Assembly: GCA_036186865.1 (NCBI GenBank)
Contig: AP025047.1
Location: forward strand, 30,259,543-30,323,542
Length of the DNA: 64,000 nt
Direction of reading: 5' to 3'
Source: Eustoma russellianum
Lineage: Eukaryota > Streptophyta > Magnoliopsida > Gentianales > Gentianaceae
Shown here in pieces: positions 55,604 through 64,000 of this stretch (position 1 is the stretch's first letter; each line of letters begins with the position of its first letter). The position numbers and the translations under genes were made by a program. Under the pieces are notes generated by a model. It saw nothing but the letters and a program-made list of their open reading frames with translations, was not told the DNA's origin and made no database searches.

Positions 55604-57536
55604 ATCCCCCACATGAATGGGAATCAATGCAAATGCATATGCAGACTCTATCGAGAAGTCAGACAAGAAAATGTTGCATCAGAAAAGGTAGCTTCTGGTT
55701 TTGAACCTTTCTTAGTGATATATTATCGGATCCACTCGACTAATTAGTGACTTGGTGTCTTGAACTAACCGGCCTTTATTGTGGACCTAGACAACAATAC
55801 TCACACAATATTTCCTTTAATACCTTTTTGGTTCTCATGATTGTGTTCGTTTGGCCATGAACCACCTGGTTTTAGAAAGTGTGTTAGAGAACTCTTGACT
55901 TACAAAATTCTCATAGAAGCGGTCACACTTCACACTTGCATATGTGTTTTCTATCAAGAGTATTCTGTCATACTCCATTTGATATATCAAGATATAGGAA
56001 CCATTGCCTCAGCTTACCCTCACATTTTCTGCAAACAACACTTTTATTTAACAGAATGAGTAAATGCTCACTGAAACTTCATAATTAGTTATCCCATTGA
56101 ACCAAGATTCTGGGATCTCCAGTCAACAAGATTGGATTTCCGTTACAAAGATTCATGCTTTATAGGCTTTAGTCCCATTCGTTTGTCAAAATTGACATCT
56201 GATCTCTAGGCAAGCCTTTTGTAAGCGGATCCGCAAGATTCTCTTTTGATTTTATATAATCAATGGAAATCACGCCATTAGAGATACTTAATGGTATTGT
56301 GTGTCTGACACATGTGTCGAGATTTACCATTATTGATGCTGCTTTGAGCTCGTCCTATAGCTGGCTCACTTCACAGTGTATGCTGATAGGAGCGATTGGC
56401 TTAGGCCAGTATGACACGTCTTCCAGAAAATTCCGAAGCCATTCAGCCTCTTCCCCGGCTTTATCTAGTGATATAAACTCCGCTTCCATAGTGGAACGAG
56501 CTATGCACGTTTGTTTCGTGGATTTCCACGACACAGCACCTCCACCAACCGTGAATAAATATTGACTGGTGAACTTAGAATCTTTACTATTAGATATCTA
56601 GTTGGTATCACAATAGCCTTCCAACACTGCTGGATATATTGAGTAATGTAATCCAAGATTTATTGTATACTCCAGGTATTTCAACACTCTATTTAGAGCT
56701 TTTCAATGATCATCTTTAGAGCTTTTCAATGATCATCACTTGGATTACTGTAAACTTGCTCAATTTGTTTACTAAGCAAGCTAAGTCTGACCTTGTATAG
56801 TTTCTAATGTAAATCAGGCTTCCAATTACTTGCGAGTACTCCAATTGAGCTACTGGCTCGCCTCGGTTCTTCCTTAAGTGTATACTTAAGTCCAGTGGAG
56901 TTTTACTGGTTTCACATCAATCATATTGAAGCGTTTTAGAACAAATTCAATATAGTGAGTTTGTGACAACACGAGTCCTTCGACTATCCTAGAAATTTTA
57001 ATTGCTAGGATAACGTTGGCAACTCCCATATCCTTTATATCGAAGTTTTTCGTCAACATCTTCATTGTATTTAAGATGATACTACAAGTACTGCTCATGA
57101 TTAGCATGTCGTCTATATAGAGACATACTATCACATATGCATTCTGTGTGTTCTTAATGTAGACACACTTGTCACACTCATTAATCTTGAAACCATTAGC
57201 TAGCATAGCTTGATCAAATTTCAAGTGCCACTCTTTATATGCTTGTTTAAGTCTGTACAACGACTAAACAAGTCTACAGACTTTTGATTCTTGTCGTGGA
57301 ACCACAAACCTTTCGGGTTGTTCTATATAAATTTCTTCCTCCAAATCACCATTCAGAAAAGCAGTCTTTACATCCATTTGATGGATTTCCATATCATAGA
57401 CTGCAACAATAGCAACTAGCACCCTTACAGAAGTTATTCTAGCAACTGGTGAGTAGGTGTCAAAAAAGTCAAAGCCTTCCTTCTGTAGATAGCATTTTAG
57501 TTACCAATCTGGCTTTATGATAAAGGCAGTAGTACT
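55604..57536 (-). pseudogene. copia G reverse transcriptase and RNase H, fragment
   Basis: On the minus strand, copia reverse transcriptase starts near 57536, cut by element F. It includes FFDTYSPVARITSVRVLVAIVA and MDVKTAFLNGDLEEEIY around 57330-57460. The frame 56886-57260 carries LKQAYKEWHLKFDQAM and the catalytic VCLYIDDMLIMSS. RNase H follows around 56230-56580 with AVSWKSTKQTCIARSTMEAEFISL and YIKSKENLADPLTKGL. A near-duplicate of ATCATCTTTAGAGCTTTTCA occurs at 56695-56740. The 3' part (55620-56200) is degraded non-coding sequence before the LTR. Everything upstream of reverse transcriptase is missing. Confidence 0.83.
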
Positions 57537-59014
57537 TGTTAGAGTATGAATATTTTTGATGAATTTAAAAGATTGGTATATTTGAAGAATAATAGGAAAG
57601 ATTGATTGAGACTTGTGAATAATAGAGGCTTGAAAAACGTATGCACAGATCTCTAAAACAGAGATCAACATATACATCCATCTCTACCTTGACCGATCTA
57701 CGTATGCATCAATCAATCAACAGAGACATCGATCGATCTATGTAGGTTTTGTCTAAAACTAGGAGCACACTGTCCAATGTCGATTTCTACGTCTATCATC
57801 TATATTCTAAGTGAAATTGGAACATCGATCTATCCAAGCACATAGCTCAATCAACGTGCACGTTGATCTCCAAGGGAGAGACATCAATTGATCTAAATAT
57901 CAATTGGTCAAAATTGGGAGTATATTGTTCGACATCGATCTCTGACGTGGAGCGATCAATGTTATTAAACTAAAAGTTCTACAAAATAGGAAAAGTAACA
58001 TTGGTCTCTAAACTCAGTATATCGATTGGTCGATGTATACATCGATCTCTAAACTGATAGTCATCAATCGATTGATATCATATGTTGAATTCAAATTTTT
58101 ATAGACATTGCAAACAGATCTATTACAGATTCAAAGTGTTTTCTCTTTTCAATCTTTTCCAAATTGGTTGTGCATTTATTACCAACGTCTCTGATGCTAT
58201 TTTGACTATTATACAATTATCTAAGTCTTCTAGGGTGGCTATAATTCAACAAATTGAAGAGTAGAGAGGTTGCAGACATGTTAGACTTCTCTAATGAAAT
58301 TAATAAAGTGTGATACATTGGGGAATGTTGCAAAACAAAATGATCCTCTCCATATATTGAAGAAGTGCGGAAGAGGAGAGTACCAACTTTCAACCTCTTC
58401 AGGCTGCATCTTCTCTTCATCTCCAAAACTCTTAAGTGCAAAAGTGCTTAAAGCTCATTAAGCTCTTGTTGCTTTTTTTTCATTGTTGTATTATGAGAGT
58501 ATTAATGTATGAACTAAATATATATATTTGATCTATTACTTGCGACTTAGATATTTTTTTAAAAGTGTCATTTCACTTCTCCTTTCAAAACCCATTTGGT
58601 GAAAGTTCTTAGCTAGAACTTTGTTGAAGTCATGAAGAAGCAAGTATGAAAACTCTAAGGCTCTTGCTTGTACCTGTTGTAGGAGTTGTTGCTGCACAAG
58701 CTGTTATTTTGATAGTTGTCATAGTATTTGATATTGCACAAGTTGTTGTTGTAATAGTTATTGTAGTAGTTGTTGTAGTTCTTGTTAATAAGAAAGTTGT
58801 TGAAAATCCATGTTGGAAACAAAGTGGTAGAGGAGTAGAATCAAGAAAATTCGAACCATTCTAAATTGTATATCTACAATTCATTATTGTTCATTTTACT
58901 TCTTTTTTATTTTGGTGAGTATTATGAGTTAGTGTCAGCTAAATCGAGAAAATACGCAAATTATCAAACACTCTATTCACCCTACTCCTTTAGAGTGTTC
59001 TCACAAATCTAACA
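57537..59014 (+). repeat. 5' LTR of element F
   Basis: It begins TGTTAGAGTATG and ends AAATCTAACA, with TGTTAGA/TCTAACA as matching inverted ends. A Met-tRNA-type primer site follows. It contains GATC-rich palindromic phrases (57660-58080) related to those in the D LTR, and a GTT/GTA-rich run at 58673-58800 that yields a Val-rich nonsense frame. It inserted in copia G. Confidence 0.75.
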
Positions 59015-59016
59015 AT

Positions 59017-59300
59017 TGGTGTCAGAGCTTAGTCTTGATTGCTTAGTCAATTTTTGCAAGTACCAATGTTAAAGATCATTGAAAAATATAGCAAGGACAA
59101 CCTCCACTTCTACTAGTGAACTCCTAAACCATCAACTATAGTCAAAGCACTAAACACAAATGTTTCTATGTTTGATGCTCAAAACTACTCCTTATAAAAA
59201 TTTAGAATGATAAATTATTTGAAAAACTGTGGACTCTCAAAATCAATTAATAAAGTGTGAGACATTAGGGAAGTTGCAAAATGAAAATGAACCCCACTAT
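59017..59300 (+). pseudogene. primer site and gag start of element F, truncated
   Basis: TGGTGTCAGAGC (59017-59028) follows the LTR. The interior encodes a short copia-gag-like start (MFDAQNYS, KFRMINYLKNCG, about 59169-59235) with a stop where Trp is expected. At about 59243-59290 the sequence becomes similar to 58297-58345 of the LTR, so the rest of the element was deleted or rearranged. Confidence 0.6.
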
Positions 59301-59889
59301 TAAACTAAAAATTATAACTACTAGTAGTTGAAACCTGTGTATAGAGCTTTGTTAATATTTCAGTTTCAAAATATGCCCTCATAGTTTTAGAAACATTTCA
59401 ACCAAGGATGATAAGTTTTTTAAGGAATTTATAATTTTTAAAATTATCGATGTACAAATATTTTCCTAATATATTGCCATTTCGACATATAAAACGTAAT
59501 GTTTAAAAATGCATCAACGACGGTCTAACATACAGACAAAAATAATGAATCCTCCCTCAGGACATATCTCGTTTGCTACTCGAGTTAAAATATTGCAGCT
59601 AGAAAGGTGCATGTTCGAACCAGGACATGCACACCATGAGTGCAACATTGCTATTTGTACATGAAGCCAAATGCTTGATTTCTACCCAATTGGGGCATGG
59701 ATACATGCCCGGTTTGCAGTGGACTTCTTGCGTGTGTTGTTTGGTAAAAACCTTATTAATCTAGGAAGATACGGGGCTCCTGATTTACATCATCTAAGTA
59801 GCTTATGTGGCTGCACACTGTAGGTCCAATGGTCAGAATATGATATTTTGCAGCTATAAAAATATTGAATCAATCTTTTGCATTCTAAT
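59301..59889. other. unassigned spacer with a weak SINE candidate
   Basis: No gene is seen. A possible pol III box B GTTCGAACC (59613-59621) lies in a region with two short hairpins: GTGCATG/CATGCAC around it, and GGGCATG/CATGCCC near 59693-59710. No box A or target duplication was confirmed. Confidence 0.3.
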
Positions 59890-60176
59890 TAGAGTTGTTC
59901 AACGAACATAACTGTTCGAGTTCGGTTCGTGTTTGATTCGGTAATTTCCTGTAAAGGAGCCGAATTTGAACAGTCATTTGGGTTCATTTACTAAAACGAG
60001 TCGAACTATCCGCAAACTATTCGGCTCGTTTAAACAGTTATAGTGTTATTGAGCCGAACTCGAACCAATTTTAAAGTTCATTTAGCTAAACGAACCGAGC
60101 CAAACTATTCGTTTAACTAAACAAATCTGAATTCAAAAACCTAGTATTCGATTCGGTCGGTTCATTAACACTCTTA
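59890..60176. mobile_element. hAT-type MITE (287 bp)
   Basis: Imperfect terminal inverted repeats are TAGAGTTGTTCAACGAAC at the left and the complement of TAAGAGTGTTAATGAACC at the right. The 8-bp duplication ATTCTAAT is at 59882-59889 and 60177-60184. The interior is rich in self-complementary TTCGGCTCGTTTA and CTAAACGAACCGAGCC phrases. There is no coding capacity. The TAGAG start and the 8-bp duplication fit hAT. Confidence 0.85.
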
Positions 60177-60185
60177 ATTCTAATT

Positions 60186-61808
60186 GCCGATGAAGTTTTA
60201 AGAAACTCCCTGTTATGTCCTTTGATTGTGTCATCAAAAGCCTTGCATAAAAATAATGTTGTAAGAAACCAAAAAATACGTATTCTCTAAGAAACGACCA
60301 ATCTTTTGTATCTTTGCCTAATGTAATGCATTTTATAAATAATTCATTTTGATTTTAATGAAATTTATTTTAGTTTTAATAAATTAAGTAGTTTATAGCA
60401 TAATTTCGATTCTAATTAGTTCGTTATTATTTTTAATAAATTTAATAGTTTACAATGATAGTTATTTAAAAAAATAAAATTAGTATTAAGGGCATTGGAA
60501 CTTTTTTTGTAATTCTTCAAACATTTAATTTTTTGTGTACCCTTCATAGTGATTATTAAATTATAGCATAATATTTTATAATTTTTAAATTTTATTAACC
60601 TTTGAACGTAGTTTTCTCTTATTAACATGACTCAGTATTTAGAGATACATTTCAAGTGTGTATATTTTAGAAATTGAAAGTACTATGTCAATGTGTTGGT
60701 GCATTCCGGGGCTGTGCTTCTAAATATTGTTCACAAAGGCAGTCTGCACTCAAAAATCTTCTCCTCCTCTTACATCACAAATGGACCGTAATATACAACA
60801 TATTCTACAAAAACCGTAATGTCTAAAAATATATTTAATTGAAAGAGGAAAAATAGAAAAGAAATGTTAGTTTTTTTTTTTGGCAATTATTTCACCTTCT
60901 TCCTCATCGTTCCAAAATTTCCACCCAAATACCCAAACGCCTGCCTCCAACCCCTACCCGGCCTCCCCTCTCCGTCCCACTAAACACCCCGCAAAGCCAT
61001 CCTCAAATAGAAAAGTAAGGTCAGATACCGTTCGTTCATCGGGGCCCCCGACATTGCTCGCATCATTGAGGGGCAAACAGGGGTATAAGGGGTTTTGAGA
61101 GTCAATGTAGTGCTTGATCTCTCAAATTGAAGCGAAAATCCGGTAGCTAGTGGCATCAGATTCGAATTTATAAGCATATTGGGACTTCAAATCTTAAACA
61201 GAAGGTACTGAATCTATTTTTTGATGGATTGTTCTATTATTTAGTTATGTGTTGACTTCCTGTTCTGATGATAAGTGCGTTTTGAATGTTCCAGTTTTTT
61301 CATTTTTTGGGTAAACTGGACTTTTCCAGGATTATCTTTTAAATTTTTTTTTTTTCTGTGGGGTACTTTTTTTGGCTGCGGACCTTAGATGAGAAGGGGT
61401 TGGTGTTTGTATAAGAAGTTAGTGATGAACATTATTAGGTTTTCATCGCTGGCCTTCCGGTGGTAGATTTTAACACTTAAAATTCTATTGGAACTTTAGT
61501 TCTTAGTATTTGTGATGTAAATGGCGTCTCTGTGGTACTTGTCTATGTAATTTTATTATCCAAAAGGACAACTGATGCAGTTTAAATTCTGATTTGTGAT
61601 GGTAAAAAAGGGACTATAGTATCGGTTACTCAATCTGTTGCCCCCCCCCCCTCTGTTTTTTGTGTGGGTGCTAGACCTTCTGACGTTGTTTGTGGTGTTT
61701 GTGGTTGAGTTTTTCTACAGTCACGTACTCGTTCTCATACAGTCCTGTGCATAGATATCTTGTTCTCATATATTTCCATAGAGATATATCATGTTCTCAT
61801 AGATTTTA
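60186..61808. other. unassigned region, possible remnant of a host gene at 60880-61200
   Basis: 60186-60870 is very AT-rich without signals. At 60880-61098 a GC-richer stretch gives a Ser/Pro-rich frame, starting at TTG rather than ATG. I cannot assign it to a family. T-rich sequence and a C10 homopolymer (about 61642-61652) follow. It could be a first exon, a pseudogene or part of an unknown repeat. Confidence 0.35.
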
Positions 61809-63651
61809 TGTTATATCCCACTTTTTAAAATAAGGGTAAAAAGGGTATTTGAGCTAATTAATTATTAAACCTAATTTGATTAAGAAAATTTTCCCTAAAC
61901 CCTAATCAAATTCTATTTAAACACGTAAACCCTCTCCCTCCCCACATAAGAAGTGGGCGTCATTCACAGAAAAGAAAAGGAACGACTTCCTCCTTGGTTC
62001 AACAAGCCGCCGCTTTTAGGGAGACTAGGGAGGAATATCACCACTCGATCACGCTCTTCAAACACGTATCCAGTACCAGGTAGGTGCCCCCTTAACATCC
62101 GTTGAATGTAAAAGCGGTAATGCTTAATTTCTTTATGAAAACGAGATCGTGCATTAGTATTTGTGATTGTATAGATGTTTGACTATTGATCATACGTATA
62201 TGTGATGAACTGTATGTCCGTATATATGATCGTATATGCATATATAGGTACGATGCTATTTTCGTATGAAACTTGGAAAAGATTTGATTTTTTTTTGATG
62301 TGCGTGTGAATACCGGAATCGTAGGAAGAGTGTTTGTGCCGGCGGCGCGTGGTCGGTGGTGGTGGGTTATGACCGCGTGCTGCCGGATGGAGGAATAAGG
62401 GTGGAGGGGGGAGCGGACTGAGGGGGGCTGGTTTTGGGGGGGTGCGGCTGGAGGGTTGGGGGCTGAGGGGAGGGCGCCTGGAGGGGAGGGGCGGCTGAGG
62501 GTGAAGGTGGTGGGGGGCTGGTGGTGGTACGGCTGGAGGGGGTGGAGGAGAGAGGGAGCGGGTGAGGGAGGGGGAGAGGGTGTCGGCTGAATGGGGGGTG
62601 GAACGAATTCAGAAAGAGAAGTTAGGAATCGCAGGGGTTGCAGGGAGGCAATTTGACGAAGACAGAAAGGAAAAAGAATAAAGAAAAAAGAATAATAAAA
62701 GAAAAAGTAAAAGGAAAAGAAATTGAAAAGGGTAAGGAGTTCTGAACGTGAGGAAATCAAAGGAAAAGAAAAGAAAAGGAAAAAGGAAAAAGAAAGCAAA
62801 TGAAGGATTCCGTGTATGATTTCTGTGCATTCATGCATCACGACATTGCATATATGATATGTTTTGTTCTGTTCTGTTAGGATATGCGAGACGTAAGTCG
62901 CATATCTGATCTGATCTGTTCCGTTCCGTTCCGTTCTGTTAGACCCGGGGTCATGCATTGCACGATTAGATGAATGTTTTTGAGAATGTAGGTTTATCAT
63001 GCATCACGTATGTGACATTGCATTTCACGCTCATCCTACATGATTATGTGATTGATTGTTTTATGAAGATATTATCGTTATACGTCGTTTTAAGAAGTTC
63101 TGACCGTTATACGTGTTTGCGAAAACGTGGACAGTCTACTTTCGGATTACAGTACGTATATGTATTTCACTACTGTCCTAGCATGTATGATCTCACAGGG
63201 CCGATGCAGGCAGGGTACCTACTGAGTGACGTTTTTGTCGCTCACACCGTTCGTTTTGTTTTCTTGCAGACGATTCAGGGTATGATTACATATGGGTTAG
63301 AGAATATTCAGAGTGAGCTCAGCGGGACTCGTAGAAACTATTGGGAGATTGAGGAACAAGAGATAAGGAAGTTTTATTTTATTTATTATTTCATTTGAGG
63401 ACTTAGCTTAGGGATTTTATTTTACGAACTTTACGATGTCGTTTAGGGAATTTTGACTTGATGTTGACTGCATATGATTTGGGGATTTTATTTTTGATCT
63501 AGGGTTTTGAGTTGATTTAATTCGCTTCCGCAATCGAATACTCTGTCGTTTTGATAAGTGCAAGGGTTTCGTACAGACGCCTTATATATCCCTTAGTGGA
63601 ATACGGCGGGCGTACCGGTTCTGACCCTAGGGTTCGGGACGGGGCGCTACA
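61809..63651 (+). repeat. 5' LTR of a chromovirus (Tekay-like)
   Basis: It begins TGTTATATCCCAC and ends GGGGCGCTACA, immediately followed by GG and a Met-tRNA primer site. The TGTTATRTCCC-type start and GGGGCGCTACA-type end are typical of plant chromoviruses. It includes a purine/G-rich tract at 62390-62830 and CCGTT pentamer repeats near 62917-62940. The element continues beyond the right edge. Confidence 0.82.
62390..62830. repeat. G-rich/purine-rich low-complexity tract in chromovirus LTR
   Basis: The plus strand carries many GGGG and GGGGGG runs at 62398-62600, then AAGAAAAG repeats to about 62800. The long open frame on the minus strand (62092-63000) is a by-product of this composition. 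Confidence 0.85.
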
Positions 63652-63653
63652 GG

Positions 63654-63666
63654 TGGTATCAGAGCC
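63654..63666 (+). other. primer-binding site of the chromovirus
   Basis: TGGTATCAGAGCC lies two bases after the LTR and matches the initiator Met-tRNA 3' end. Confidence 0.92.
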
Positions 63667-64000
63667 CCAGGCTCTAGATCTACTGCGGAAAAACGTAGAA
63701 TTAAGAAATGATCTTAAACGTAAGAGATGACTCTAGATTTAAGTTATGACCATAGGCGTAGGTTTGATCTTAGACTAAGTGTGATATTAGGCTAAGTTAT
63801 GATCTGAGACTAAGTTTGACCTTAGAATAAGTTTGATTTAGACTAAGTGATGATCGGTCTGGGACACGGTTGGTTTTTATTTATTTTTTTCTATTGGTCT
63901 GTATTTGACTGTTTTCTGTATTTTAAATTAATATATTTCCTAAAATGCCCTTGACAAAAAAAACTAAAATTTCTTTGTCGTCGCAAATACGCCGTCGAGA
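63667..64000 (+). other. 5' leader of the chromovirus
   Basis: This is non-coding sequence downstream of the primer site, with repeated GACTAAGT and GATCTTAG phrases (63720-63850). Gag is expected beyond the window. Confidence 0.7.

Noticed and set aside
58646..58864. Val/Ile-rich frame resembling a membrane segment
   Set aside because: It arises from GTT/GTA trinucleotide-like repeats in the LTR of F.
59560..59860. SINE with pol III promoter
   Set aside because: Only a box B-like GTTCGAACC is visible. No convincing box A, tail or target duplication, so it is kept as a weak note rather than a call.
62092..63000. 302-residue open frame on the minus strand, rich in Phe, Pro and Ser
   Set aside because: It lies in a purine-rich low-complexity part of the chromovirus LTR. 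The frame is open only because of composition, and no domain is visible.

Overview
This window is plant nuclear DNA made almost entirely of retrotransposons inserted into one another. It is AT-rich. It holds Ty1/copia, Ty3/gypsy and RTE-type LINE coding remnants, primer-binding sites matching initiator Met-tRNA (TGGTATCAGAGC and variants), and a hAT-type MITE. The mix of Sirevirus-type copia elements with chromoviruses points to an angiosperm with a repeat-rich genome. I cannot name the species. I see no intact host gene, tRNA, rRNA or CRISPR array.

Layout. (1) 1-16914: an old copia element A, on the plus strand and cut by the left window edge, received a Ty3/gypsy element (gypsy-1, 1-6639) and a Sirevirus-like element B (7560-15808, target duplication TCACA). 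B has about 3.0 kb LTRs and gag but no pol. (2) 16915-19371: an unassigned spacer, then a plus-strand RTE LINE 3' portion and the start of a second, minus-strand RTE copy facing it. (3) 19372-44292: Sirevirus D, inserted in that minus-strand RTE (TTCTG). D's 3' LTR was hit by short-LTR copia E (27711-41920, ATTTT), and E's integrase was hit by gypsy-2 (30497-39205, minus strand, CATTC). The nest is therefore four levels deep, with a target duplication at each junction. (4) 44336-53977: Sirevirus C, minus strand, also inserted in the minus-strand RTE (GGTCA). C carries pol but has lost gag. Its 3' LTR holds a 205-bp RTE-tail insertion with a 14-bp duplication. (5) 53983-59300: the rest of the RTE, a minus-strand copia G, and the 5' LTR and start of element F. 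(6) 59300-61808: low-content DNA with one clear hAT MITE and one weak SINE candidate. (7) 61809-64000: the 5' LTR, primer-binding site and leader of a chromovirus that continues beyond the window.

How the parts relate. B and C have related LTRs and leaders. They carry complementary deletions, gag-only versus pol-only, which suggests a trans-complementing lineage. Gypsy-1 and gypsy-2 are one family whose pol reading frame runs past the polypurine tract into the 3' LTR, an arrangement known from CRM-type chromoviruses. A third fragment at 43413-43985 repeats this architecture in a diverged family. Almost every coding region is interrupted by stops or frameshifts. The best-preserved reading frames are gag of B, gag-pol part 1 of E, and the integrase of gypsy-2.
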